Source of the DNA: AP-15 sp963755435 | GTDB lineage: Bacteria > Pseudomonadota > Alphaproteobacteria > ATCC43930 > CGMCC-115725 | NCBI GenBank assembly: GCA_963755435.1 | Contig: CAVWJX010000003.1 | Span: 1,178,001 to 1,242,000, forward strand | Reading direction: 5' to 3' | Length of the DNA: 64,000 nt | Part shown: positions 11,938 to 21,072 of the stretch, one piece after another | Layout of the letters: every line of letters begins with the position of its first letter | Numbering within the stretch: position 1 is the stretch's first letter | Notes under the pieces: model-generated | The model's database searches: none | Seen by the model: only the letters and a program-made list of their open reading frames with translations | Told to the model about the DNA's origin: nothing | Translations under genes and position numbers: made by a program

Positions 11938-13274
11938 GTGAGCGGCACTGGCCCTGCCGCCCTGCTGGCGGAGAACTCCCTGTTCAAGACGATCGGCGAC
12001 ATCTTCCACCCGCTCTTCGTAGCTGGTGGCCACGGTCCTGGCCTTCATCTACGGCGTCGTCCCGACATACGCCGTCGCCATCATCCTCCTCACGATCCTG
12101 ATCATGGCGCTGCTCACGCCGCTGACGATCAAGAGCACGAAGTCGATGCTGGCGATGCAGGCCCTCCAGCCGGAGATGCAGAAGCTCCGGCAGAAGTACA
12201 AGGGCGCCGAGAACCGCGAGCAGCTCAACCAGGAGATGATGCGGCTCTACCGGGAGCACGGGGTCAGCCCCACCGGCGGCTGCCTGCCGATGTTCCTGCA
12301 GATGCCGGCCCTGATCGTCCTCTACGACGTCATCCGGGGCCTGGCCAACACCATCGGCAAGGGCACAAAGTTCCCCACAACAGCCGTCCTGCCGCTGACC
12401 ATCGCCAAGCAGAACGCCGTCACACCGCACCACGGGACGGTCACATGGGCCAAGCGGAGCGCCGGGAACAACCTGGTCTACGTGGGGCCGCACCACGGCG
12501 GCTCCTTCCACGCGCTGGCCTGCACACCGCACGTCGGGACGGTGTGCGCCGTCCCGCGGTACATCCCCTCCAGCTCGACCATGTTCCACCACCTGGTGAA
12601 CACGCCGGGGGTGATGAAGTCGTTCGGCCTCAACCTGGCGTCCAAGCCCCTCACACACCACGCGAACTGGTGGGACTACATCCCCTACCTGGTCCTCGTG
12701 GCCGTGGCCGTGGGCGCTGCAGTACTTCCAGATGAGCCAGATGACCAAGCGGAACAAGGCGGCGGCCCAGGCGAACCCGCAGATGCAGACCATGCAGAAG
12801 GTCATGCCGCTGATCTTCGCCTACATCTACTTCATCATCCCCGTGGGCGTGGTCCTGTACATGATCGTGTCGTCCGGCGATCCGGATCCTGACCCAGGAC
12901 CTCATCTTCCGCTACGGCCTGGTCCAACGGCCGGGGGAACGGGAGCTGGGCGCCGAGCGGCCGCCCAAGCCCCGCGGCGGCGGGTCGGCCGGCGCCCTCG
13001 GGCCCGGCGAGGGGGGGATCCGGACAAGGGGGGCCCGGACAGGCCGGAGGGCCGGCCGAGCCGGCCCGCGCCGCGCCGGCCGGGCAGGGCCGCGCCGGGG
13101 GGACGAAGGGCCGTGCGGGGGCCGGTGCGGGGAAGGCCCAGGGTGCCGGGGCGGGGAACGGGAGCGGCTCGGGCACGGCGGCCGCCAAGGGGACCAACGG
13201 TAGTACCGATGGTAGTACTCGACGCGAAGCCGCATCCCCGGTCGAAGTCGAAACGAGCGAGAAAGGCGCGCTGA
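11938..13274 (+). CDS. yidC: Membrane protein insertase YidC
   Basis: YidC inserts and folds membrane proteins with or without SecYEG. The GTG start gives LLAENSLFKTIGDIFHPLF, and the membrane core reads ILMALLTPLTIKSTKSMLAM, GCLPMFLQMPALIVLYDVI and PLIFAYIYFIIPVGVVLYMI. The C-terminal tail is long and rich in Gly, Pro and Arg, ending SKSKRARKAR, which would bind ribosomes. The periplasmic loop after the second hydrophobic region is His/Thr-rich. Three one-base insertions were located, near 12020, 12717 and 12879. Confidence 0.96.
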
Positions 13275-13277
13275 CGG

Positions 13278-14361
13278 GTGGAATGGGTCGAGGTGACCGG
13301 GAAGACAGTCGACGCGGCCAAGGAGGCGGCGCTCGACCAGCTCGGCGTGGCCGAGGGTGACGCCGAGCTGATCGTGGTGAGCGAGCCGAAGGCGGGGCTC
13401 TTTGGGAGGATGCGGGGCGAGGCTCGCGTCCGGGCCAGGGTCCGGCCGGTGGGGCCGAGGCCGAAGCGCCAACGCCGTGCCGGGAAGGATCGTGGCCGCG
13501 CCGGGAACGGCGGCCGGAGCGGCTCCGGCGGCGGCGCTGGTGGTGGCCGCGGCGGCCGGAACGGCGGCCCGGCGGACGGTCCTGCCGGCGGGGGCAACGG
13601 CAGCCGCTCACGCGGTGCGGGCCCGTCGGCGGCCGAGGCCGGCGGACCGGGTTCAGGGGGGGACGGTTCCCCGGGCGATGGCGTGGGGAAGAGCCGTTCG
13701 GCCCGCCGCCGGCGCAGCCGGAGCCGGGCCAGGCTCGCCGGGACGGACACCGCCGCCGCGGGTTCGGGCACCGGCGAGGCGAACGGCGACGACGGGACGC
13801 CGGAGCGCTCCGGTGGCGGACGCGCCGGCAACGGACGGCACGAGGACAACGGGCGACGCCCGCGGACGAAGGAGGAGCCGGAGATGGTCGAGGGCGTGAC
13901 GCTCGAAGAGCAGGCGGCGGTGGCCAGAGAGTTCCTCGAGGGTCTGCTGGACCAGTACGGGTTCGAAGCGTCGGTCGAGACCAGGGTCCTGGACGAGGAG
14001 ACGGTCGAGCTGGCGGCCGACGGGGAGGGACTGGGCATGCTGGTGGGCCCGAAGGGTGCCACCCTGGCGGCCCTGCAGGACGTGACCCGCACGGTGGTCC
14101 AGCGCCGGTTCCCCAACCGGACCGGACCGGATCCTCGTGGACGTGGCGGGGTACCGGGAGCGGCGCTCCGCAGCGCTGCACCGCTTCACCCAGCAGGTGG
14201 CGGCGGAAGTGGTGGAGAGCGGCTCGGAGCGTGCGCTGGAGCCGATGTCCCCCGCCGACCGCAAGGTGGTGCACGACACCGTGAACGAGATGGACGGCGT
14301 GGTCACCCGCTCCGAGGGTGAGGATCCCGACCGCTACGTCGTGATCGCCCCGGCCGGCTGA
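13278..14361 (+). CDS. jag: Jag/KhpB RNA-binding protein (Jag_N, KH, R3H)
   Basis: The N-terminal Jag_N domain reads EWVEVTGKTVDAAKEAALDQ, a Gly/Arg-rich linker of about 130 residues follows, then a KH domain (EGLGMLVGPKGATLAALQDV) and an R3H domain (AGYRERRSAALHRFTQQVA). The family acts with KhpA as an RNA chaperone that tunes cell elongation in Gram-positives. The start codon lies 3 bp past the yidC stop. One insertion near 14121 breaks the frame inside the KH-R3H linker; otherwise the gene is clean. Confidence 0.95.
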
Positions 14362-14375
14362 CGCCCCGGGGCCGG

Positions 14376-15051
14376 GTGGTGCCTGTGGGCACAGGGGGCA
14401 CCGGCAGGAGGACGGCGGACGAGGCGGTGGCCCGCCAGCTCGAGGACGCACGCGAGCTGGGCTTCCTGGGACCCGGGCCGGTAGCGGCCCACGTGGAGCA
14501 CGCACTGGGCTTTGCCGCGGCCGCATCGACGCTGGACGCCGGGGCACTGCCCGGATGGCCCGCATCCGTGGTGGATCTGGGGTCGGGCGGCGGGGTCCCC
14601 GGCCTCGTCCTGGCGGCGGCGTGGCCGCGACGCCGCGTTCGTGCTGGTGGAGGCGTCGGGCCGGAGGGCCGACTTCCTCCGTCGGGCGGTGGCGTCCTGT
14701 GGCTGGGACCACCGGGTGGCGGTGGTGGAGGACCGGGCCGAGCGGGTGGGCCGGGACCCGGCACGCCGCGGCATGGCCGACCTGGTGGTGGCCCGCTCCT
14801 TCGGCCCCCCCGCCGTGGTGGCGGAGTGCGCCGCTCCCCTGCTCCGCCCGGGCGGCGTCCTGCTGGTGTCCGAGCCGCCCGGTGAGGTCGACGGGGACCG
14901 CTGGCCCGGGGCGCCCCTGGGCGAGCTCGGCCTCGGGACATCTCGTGGGATCAGGGACGGGTACGGCTACCGTGCGATGGTCCAGGTGCGACCCTGCCCG
15001 GACCGCTACCCCAGGAGGGTGGGCGTACCGGCCAAGCGCCCCCTGTTCTGA
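14376..15051 (+). CDS. rsmG: 16S rRNA (guanine-N7) methyltransferase RsmG
   Basis: RsmG (GidB) methylates G527 of 16S rRNA with S-adenosylmethionine; its loss gives low-level streptomycin resistance. The SAM site reads SVVDLGSGGGVPGLVLA and the following strand FVLVEASGRRADFLRRAV; ADLVVARSFGPPAVVAECA is the typical late motif. One insertion near 14629 splits the Rossmann fold. The gene follows jag closely and ends before the convergent LAGLIDADG-like gene. Confidence 0.94.
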
Positions 15052-15060
15052 CGAGGACGT

Positions 15061-15447
15061 TCAGGGGGCGGTGCCGGGGCTCCCCTGCCCGTTCCCGGCA
15101 CGAGGGCCGGGCGCCGGCTGGAGGGCCCTGGCGTAGCGCTGGCGCATCTCCTGGAAGCGCTGATGGCCGTAGCCGTCGAGGGCCGGGGTGACGCGGCCGT
15201 CGAGGAGGGGGACGAGGACGTCCCGGAGGAAGGGACCCCTGGCCATCCACTGGTAGTAGTGGCGCCCCCCGTGCGTGTACGGCCCGTACAGCCGTCCACC
15301 GGGGAACGTGCGCTCGATCCATCGGAACATGGCCTCGTGGCGGACGTGCATGCGGAGGGTGATCTGCGGCTGCCGGCCGTCCCCCCCGAAGTGGCCCTCC
15401 CCCACGAGCAGGCCAACGAGCACCCCGATCTCGTACTCGCTCGCCAT
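15061..15447 (-). CDS. LAGLIDADG-like small protein
   Basis: An intact 128-residue protein with a GAGGAG ribosome binding site upstream of its ATG. It opens EIGVLVGLLVGEGHFGGDG, which matches one LAGLIDADG helix followed by the acidic end of the motif, and continues with RQPQITLRMHVRHE, then RWIERTFPGGRLYGPY and YYQWMARGPFLRDVLVPLLD, a pattern seen in single-motif LAGLIDADG proteins. Such proteins would act as dimers. It is antisense to the surrounding rsmG-parAB genes. Whether it cuts DNA, is a domesticated DNA-binding protein or moves by itself cannot be told from the sequence. Confidence 0.7.
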   Translation of the reverse strand: MASEYEIGVLVGLLVGEGHFGGDGRQPQITLRMHVRHEAMFRWIERTFPGGRLYGPYTHGGRHYYQWMARGPFLRDVLVPLLDGRVTPALDGYGHQRFQEMRQRYARALQPAPGPRAGNGQGSPGTAP

Positions 15448-15471
15448 CCGGCTGCTCCTCGTCCGCTCGGT

Positions 15472-15500
15472 TGTTTCACCGTACGGTACCACGTGGAACA
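15472..15500 (+). promoter_or_regulatory. Split parS-like site 1
   Basis: The half-sites TGTTTCAC and GTGGAACA, which joined would give a typical ParB site, are separated here by 13 bp (CGTACGGTACCAC). The element lies just upstream of the LAGLIDADG-like gene and about 250 bp upstream of parA. Confidence 0.45.
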
Positions 15501-15616
15501 TCGCTTCCTGGGGCTGCTCCGGCGGCCCCGGTGGAGACGGCGTGGACAGGCAGCGCACGGAGGCAGCGCACGGCGCAGGTGGACCGCGGGTCCCTGCGCT
15601 GCGAGCGGCGCATCGT

Positions 15617-15645
15617 TGTTTCACCGTCATGATGCACGTGGAACG
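15617..15645 (+). promoter_or_regulatory. Split parS-like site 2
   Basis: TGTTTCAC and GTGGAAC are again separated by 13 bp (CGTCATGATGCAC). The spacing is the same as in site 1, 145 bp away, although the spacer sequences differ in the middle, which argues for a conserved two-half-site element. It precedes parA by about 100 bp. Confidence 0.45.
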
Positions 15646-15748
15646 CCGGGGTGCGGCCGAGCCGGCGGGCGGTGCAGGGACCCGGACAGCGACAGCGGGG
15701 AGATCCCGGGAAATTCCGCCGAACCTCGACATTGGACCTTGACCTGAG

Positions 15749-16984
15749 GTGCCTGGAAAGCGAGGATGGACAGGTGCAGCAACGCCGCCGCCGGCACGCG
15801 TGATGCGCCTTCGCCGTCGTGATCGGGAGCCGGGTGCGCCTGAGGAGGCCCATGGGGGAGAACTGGAGCAGGCGCACGACGAGCCATCGGTCGATCCCGG
15901 CGACGGGCGGTCCGCACCGAGCCTCGGGGAGGCGGCGCCGGCCGGGGAGCACGGGCCAGAGGGGGAGCCCGGGCCCGGAGAGGAGCCCGGGCGGGTGGCG
16001 GGGGAGCCCGGGCCCGGCGTGGTGACGGCCACGGGAGCCGAGCCCGGCGACGGGGCCGGGGCGGAGGAGGGCGGGGAGGCGGCGCCGGAGAGCGGCGCGC
16101 CCGACCTCGCCACCGTGCAGCGGGCGGGCGGCCCGCCGTCCAGGACCGGACCGGTCCCGGATCAGCTCGCGGCGTCCCTGGCGGAACCTCCACCGGTGCG
16201 GGAGCTCCCGAGGATCCTGGCGGTCGCCAACCAGAAGGGCGGCGTGGGCAAGACCACGACCACGGTCAACCTCGGCGCGGCCCTGGCCGAGCTGGACTAC
16301 CGGGTGCTGGTGGTCGACCTCGACCCGCAGGGGAACGCCACGACCGGGCTCGGGATCGACGCCCGGAACTTCGAGCTCTCGATGTACGACGTCATCATGC
16401 GCGACGCGCCGATCGAGGACTGCATCGAGCCCACGAGCGTCCAGAACCTCTTCGTGGCCCCGGCCACCATCGACCTGGCCGGGGTGGAGATCGAGCTGGT
16501 GCCCGCCTTCAGCCGGGAGCTCAAGCTGAAGAAGGCCATCGACGCCGTGGTCGACGACTTCGACTTCGTCCTCATCGACTGCCCCCCGTCGCTCGGGCTC
16601 ATCACCGTCAACGGCCTGGCGGCGGCCTCCGAGGTCCTGGTGCCCATCCAGTGCGAGTACTACGCCCTCGAGGGGCTCGAGCCAGCTGCTCCGCAACGTG
16701 CACCTGGTGGCGTCGAACCTCAACGCCGACCTGGAGGTCGTCGACGATCGTGCTGACGATGTACGACGCCCGGACCAGGCTGGCCGATCGACGTGGCGGG
16801 CGAGGTCCGCGAGCACTTCGCCGACCGGGTGTGCCGGAGCGTGATCCCGCGGACGGTCCGGCTCTCGGAGGCGCCGTCGTTCGGCCAGCCGATCACCGTG
16901 TTCGATCCGACCTCGCGGGGGGCGATCGCCTACCGCGAGCTGGCCAAGGAGGTGAGCAATGGCGCGCCGAAGCGGGCTGGGTAA
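15749..16984 (+). CDS. parA: Chromosome partitioning ATPase ParA
   Basis: ParA is a Walker-type ATPase that positions ParB-parS complexes on the nucleoid. The deviant Walker A motif is NQKGGVGKTTTTVNLGAALA, the switch region VVDLDPQGNATTGLGID, and Walker B FDFVLIDCPPSLGLITVNGL. About 145 residues rich in Gly, Glu and Pro precede the ATPase, far longer than in typical ParA; the GTG at 15749 is one start, while an ATG at 15803 (MRLRRRDREPG) would shorten the tail by 18 residues. Three one-base insertions fall within 110 bp near 16682, 16740 and 16787, after 900 clean bases. Confidence 0.95.
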
Positions 16985-18044
16985 GGGGCTCGGGGCGCTG
17001 ATCCCGACCGAGGTCGGTGGGGGAGCGGGGCTCGGCGCTGCGGGAGGTGCCGATCGCCAGCATCCGGCCGAACGCCCGCCAGCCCCGGACGCACTTCGAC
17101 GAGGAGGCCATGGCGTCCCTGGCCGCCTCCATCCGCGAGCTGGGCGTGCTCCAGCCGGTCCTGGTGCGCGAGCTGGACGGCGAGGGCGAGAGCTACGAGC
17201 TGATCGCCGGGGAGCGGCGGTGGCGGGCCGCCCGGCGGGCCGGGCTCCAGACCATCCCGGTGCTCGTCCAGACCAGCACGAGCGACGTGCAGAGCCTCGA
17301 GCAGGCGCTGGTGGAGAACCTCCACCGGGAGGACCTCAACGCCCTGGAGGAGGCGGCGGCCTACCAGCAGCTCATCGACGAGTTCGGGCTGACCCACGAG
17401 CAGGTGGCCACCCGGGTCGGCAAGAGCCGGACCACGGTGACCAACACCCTGCGCCTGCTCCAGCTCCCGGCGGGCGCCCAGCGGGCGCTGGCCGAGGGCA
17501 CGATCTCGGCCGGGCCACGCCCGGGCGCTGCTCGGGCACGCCCGACCGGGCGCTGCAGGAGGCGCTGGTCCAGCGGATCGTGGCCGAGGGCCTGACGGTC
17601 CGGGCGGTCGAGGACGGCTGGTCCGGGCCAGGCCGAGGGCGGACCGGAGGCCGCGGCGGCCGGTGCGGCCGGGACTACCGCCGACGGCGGTACGTACCAC
17701 TGGTACTACCACGCGCGGCGCCGGGCCCCGGCAGCCTCCCCGAGCCCGGGCGTGCTCGAGCTCGAGGAGCTGCTCTCGACCCACCTCGACACGCGGGTCA
17801 AGGTCGAGCTGCACCACCGCCGGGGGCGCCTGATCTGGACTTCGCCACCCTCGAGGACCTCGAGCGGATCTACCGGGCGATGGTGGGGGTGCGCACGCCG
17901 CCGGCGCCGGCCGGCGGCCGCCGATGGAGGGCACCGGCTGATCAGGCCGGGGATTCTCCCTGGTCAGGGCGGCGTCGAGGGGGAACCGTCAACCCGGCGC
18001 TTCAGGCACATCCACAACCTGTGCATGACGTTGTGGATTGTTGA
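16959..18044 (+). CDS. parB: Chromosome partitioning protein ParB
   Basis: ParB binds parS and is a CTP-dependent clamp. The N-terminus reads RRSGLGKGLGALIP, the CTP/ParB box reads ELIAGERRWRAARRAGL and LVENLHREDLNALEEA, and the helix-turn-helix reads THEQVATRVGKSRTTVTNTL. The C-terminal dimerisation domain is visible as LEELLSTHLDTRVKVELHHR and ATLEDLERIYRAMVG. The ATG lies inside the 3' end of parA (26-bp overlap), so the two are translated together. Frameshifts occur near 17030 and between 17510 and 17840. The stop at 18044 follows the last open frame; the true end may be about 100 bp earlier. Confidence 0.94.
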   Translation: MARRSGLGKGLGALIPTEVGGGAGLGAAGGADRQHPAERPPAPDALRRGGHGVPGRLHPRAGRAPAGPGARAGRRGRELRADRRGAAVAGRPAGRAPDHPGARPDQHERRAEPRAGAGGEPPPGGPQRPGGGGGLPAAHRRVRADPRAGGHPGRQEPDHGDQHPAPAPAPGGRPAGAGRGHDLGRATPGRCSGTPDRALQEALVQRIVAEGLTVRAVEDGWSGPGRGRTGGRGGRCGRDYRRRRYVPLVLPRAAPGPGSLPEPGRARARGAALDPPRHAGQGRAAPPPGAPDLDFATLEDLERIYRAMVGVRTPPAPAGGRRWRAPADQAGDSPWSGRRRGGTVNPALQAHPQPVHDVVDC

Positions 18045-18138
18045 TTTCTCCTTGAACTGCAGGGTTTCGACGCGCGTTCGTCACCCCGGGTCACGCGATC
18101 GGTCACCGGATCGCGCCACCGGGCCGGGCCGGCACGGC

Positions 18139-19170
18139 TCAGTCCCAGGCGGACCCGGCCCAGTCGCACCGAGCGCGCCGGCCAGCGCGTCGGCCAGGGC
18201 CGGCGCCCTGCTCGACCACGGCCGCGGCCGGCCCGACCTCGACGATGACCGCCGGCATGCGGGTCTCGCGCAGCACGGGCACCGACATCCCCCGCGACGC
18301 CGCCGGTCCGGCGACGCCCAGCGCGACCGGCACCGCGCTGCTGGACCAGCTCGGCCAGCCGGCGGCCGCCCGGGGACTCGTAGCGGTAGCCGGCGTAGTA
18401 GGCGGTGGCGCACCCGGGCCGGTCGGGGTCGAGGCGGAGCGCCAGGTAGACGTCGACCCCGGCCGGCGTTGGCCTCGGCCGGCCTGGGCCGAGCCGTCGG
18501 GGTGGTGCAGGGCGGTGACCCGGGCCCCGGCCGCGACCAGCCGGCGCCGGAGGGCGCCCACGGCCGGTGCCCAGCCCGCCCTCCTCGCCCACGGCCACGT
18601 GGCGCCCGGCCAGGGTGCGGGGGGCCTGGCGGAGCCGCTCCCGGGCCCGCACGGTCGAGACGAGCTCGGCCTGCTGGTGGCGGGCCTGGACCCGGAGGAG
18701 CTCCGAGCAGGGTGGTCGGCGCCGAGGATGCCGTCGACCGGCAGCCCGGCGTTGCGCTGGAAGTCGCCGAGGGCCGCCGAGGTGGCGTCGCCGAAGATGC
18801 CGTCGACCCGCCCGGCGTCGAAGCCGAGCGCGCCGAGGCGCTGCTGGAGCTCGGCGACGTCGTCGCCGCGCAGCATGGGCGTGCGCCGGTAGAGGAAGCG
18901 GTCGCCCAGGCGGAAGCCCGCCTCCACCAGGGTGTCCCAGGTCTGGCGGCCGCAGACGCCGTCGACCCGGAGCCCGCGCCGGTACTGGAAGGCCTCCACG
19001 GCGGCCCGGGTGGCCCGGGCCGAACGCGCCCTCGGGGTCGCCCGAGGTGTCGAAGCCGAGCGCCGCCAGGCGGCGCTGGACGTCGACGACCGCCTCGCCC
19101 GCGGCCGCCCTCGGCCAGCGGGAGCGCCGCCGCCGCGGCGTCCGCCGTCCCGGGTCGCGCCCCGCCGCAG
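18139..19170 (-). CDS. CwlM-like amidase with two peptidoglycan-binding domains
   Basis: Two PG_binding_1 repeats are readable: AVEAFQYRRGLRVDGVCGRQ with TWDTLVEAGF, and DDVAELQQRLGALGFDAGRV with DGIFGDATSAALGDFQRNAG. An Amidase_3-like domain follows (VDVYLALRLDPDRPGCATAY, then YAGYRYESPGGRRLAELVQ). The domain order and the place between trxA and parB equal mycobacterial CwlM (Rv3915), a regulator of peptidoglycan precursor synthesis that is thought not to act as an amidase. The gene is heavily frameshifted, no clear start codon is visible between the trxA stop and the first repeat, and the 5' boundary is approximate. The zinc ligands could not be checked through the breaks. Confidence 0.82.
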   Translation of the reverse strand: MRRGATRDGGRRGGGAPAGRGRPRARRSSTSSAAWRRSASTPRATPRARSARATRAAVEAFQYRRGLRVDGVCGRQTWDTLVEAGFRLGDRFLYRRTPMLRGDDVAELQQRLGALGFDAGRVDGIFGDATSAALGDFQRNAGLPVDGILGADHPARSSSGSRPATSRPSSSRPCGPGSGSARPPAPWPGATWPWARRAGWAPAVGALRRRLVAAGARVTALHHPDGSAQAGRGQRRPGSTSTWRSASTPTGPGAPPPTTPATATSPRAAAGWPSWSSSAVPVALGVAGPAASRGMSVPVLRETRMPAVIVEVGPAAAVVEQGAGPGRRAGRRARCDWAGSAWD

Positions 19171-19172
19171 CG

Positions 19173-19499
19173 CTACAGGTACTCGGCGAGCTCCTGGAGG
19201 AGCTGGCCCTTGGGCTTGGCCCCGATCAGGCGGGCCTTGGGCTCGCCGTCCTTGAACAGGATCAGCGTCGGGATGCTCATCACGTCGTACCGCCGGGTCA
19301 CGTCCAGGTTGTCGTCGATGTTGAGCTTGCCGATCTGGAGCTTGCCCGCCTGCTCCTCGGCGATCTCCTCCAGCACCGGGGCGATCATCTTGCACGGCCC
19401 GCACCATTCCGCCCAGAAGTCCACCAGGACGGGCACGTCCGAGGCCTTGACATGCTCGTCAAACGTAGCGTCGTCAAGCGTCACGATCTTCTCGCTCAT
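19173..19499 (-). CDS. trxA: Thioredoxin
   Basis: An intact 108-residue thioredoxin with the redox motif in VLVDFWAEWCGPCKMIAPVL and the cis-proline in YDVMSIPTLILF. It reduces protein disulfides and is recharged by the neighbouring thioredoxin reductase. The ATG has GAGGAG 7 bp upstream. It is downstream of trxB with about 110 bp between them and probably shares its transcript. Confidence 0.98.
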   Translation of the reverse strand: MSEKIVTLDDATFDEHVKASDVPVLVDFWAEWCGPCKMIAPVLEEIAEEQAGKLQIGKLNIDDNLDVTRRYDVMSIPTLILFKDGEPKARLIGAKPKGQLLQELAEYL

Positions 19500-19607
19500 C
19501 TGCGTCTCCTCACTCCGGCCGTGCCGGGCTCTCCGGGCGGCCGCGATGCTCAACACCGCGTCCGGCCCCGGTGTTCCCGCCGGGCCGCGCCGCCGCCGGG
19601 CGCTGGC

Positions 19608-20580
19608 TCAGGCGCCTCGGGCCTCCAGCCAGCGCTCGGCGTCGATGGCCGCCATGCAGCCCGAGCCGGCCGCGGTGACCGCCTGGCGGTAGACGTGGTC
19701 CTGGACGTCCCCGCAGGCGAAGACGCCCGTCGACGCTGCGTGCGGGTGCCGCCGAAGGTGCGGACGTAGCCGTTGTCGTCGAGCTCGAGCTGGCCCGTCC
19801 AGGACGGCCGGTGTTGGGCTCGTGGCCGATGGCCACGAACAGCCCGGTGACGGCGAGCTCCGTCTCCTCCCCGGTGACCGTGTCGCGCAGGCGCGACGCC
19901 CGCCACCTTCTCGTCGCCCGAGCACCTCGGTCACCTGCGGTGTTCCACCGGAACTCGATGGTCGGGTTGGCCAGCGCCCGGTCCTGCATGATCCGCGAGG
20001 CCCGCAGCTGGTCCCGGCGGTGGACGAGGTCGACCTTGCGAGGCGAAGCGGGTGAGGAAGAGGGCCTCCTCGAGGGCCGAGTCGCCGCCGCCGACCACGG
20101 CGATCTGCTGGGCGCGGAAGAAGAAGCCGTCGCAGGTGGCGCAGGTGGAGACGCCGTGGCCGAGCAGGCGGTCCTCGCCGGGGACGCCCGAGCATGAGCG
20201 AGCGGGCACCGGTGGCCACGATGAGCGCCTCGGCCCGGTAGGTGGGCTCGGCCGCCGCCGGGTCGCCGACCCACACGCCGAACGGCGGCCCCGACGAGGT
20301 CGAACCTGCGTCACCTTGGCCGTCACCAGCTCGGCGCCGAAGCGCGCCGCCTGGGCCCGCATGGCCGTCATGAGCTCGGGGCCCATGATCCCGTCGGGGA
20401 ACCCCGGGTAGTTCTCGACCTCGGTGGTGAGCATGAGCTGGCCGCCGGGCTGGTCGCTGGTGGAGGAGGGCTCGCCCTCGACGACCACCGGGCGCGAGCT
20501 GGGCCCGGGCGGTGTAGACGGCGGCGGTGAGCCCGGCCGGGCCCGGAGCCGGCGATGAGGACCTTGCGGTGCTCGGTCAT
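19608..20580 (-). CDS. trxB: Thioredoxin reductase
   Basis: A flavoprotein that passes electrons from NADPH to thioredoxin. The FAD site reads KVLIAGSGPAGLTAAVYTAR, the redox-active pair is in VSTCATCDGFFFRAQ, and the NADPH site reads QIAVVGGGDSALEEALFLTR. The end AAGSGCMAAIDAERWLE is the family's FAD-contact helix. Length fits 320 residues. Several one-base insertions break it. Its start overlaps or nearly overlaps the upstream small membrane protein. Confidence 0.96.
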
Positions 20581-20591
20581 GTCCGTGGCGC

Positions 20592-20988
20592 TCAGCGGCT
20601 CGAGCCGGTCGGCGGCGCGGTGCGCCGGGACCACGGCCAGCAGCCCGGCCAGCGCAGAAGATGCCGCCGAGGAGGGCGTAGGAGGCCCAGACCCGGCCGC
20701 CGAAGGCGTAGACGTCGAGCAGGCGCACGAGGCCCACCGACAGCAGGACCAGCACCACGAGGCACGAGCACGGCCACCACGACAGCCCGAAGACGACGGC
20801 CCGGGCGGCGAGCAGCGCGGGCCGGATGGCCTTGTCGTGGATGGTGTCGACGACGAGGTCGACGGCGTCGGCCGCCTTCCTGGGCCAGTCGGCGGCCATG
20901 GCGGCCGAGCCGCCGCCGGCCGCCGGTGCCGCGGCGCCGGCTCCGCGCCGGACGCGGTCGCCGCCGGCGCCGGCGGAGCGTCGGTCAT
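20592..20988 (-). CDS. Small membrane protein of unknown function
   Basis: I do not recognise a named family. The ATG gives MTDAPPAPAATASG and a Pro/Ala-rich N-terminus; after a frameshift it reads AADAVDLVVDTIHDKAIRPA, then a hydrophobic helix (VVLVLLSVGLVRLLDVYAFG) and a second one (WASYALLGGIFCALAGLLAV), so it has two membrane spans. It is directly upstream of trxB on the same strand, where mycobacteria have sigM and its anti-sigma partner; nothing here resembles a sigma factor. Confidence 0.6.
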
Positions 20989-21072
20989 GGCCGGAGGTCG
21001 CGGCCGCCGGTGCCGGGCCGGCACCGCCGGTCGCGCAGGCCGGACGGCAGGACCGGCCGCGGCGGCCGCGCG

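Noticed and set aside
16260..16350. Mrp/MinD instead of ParA at 15749
   Set aside because: Immediate overlap with parB and location between rsmG and cwlM-like genes identify it as ParA.
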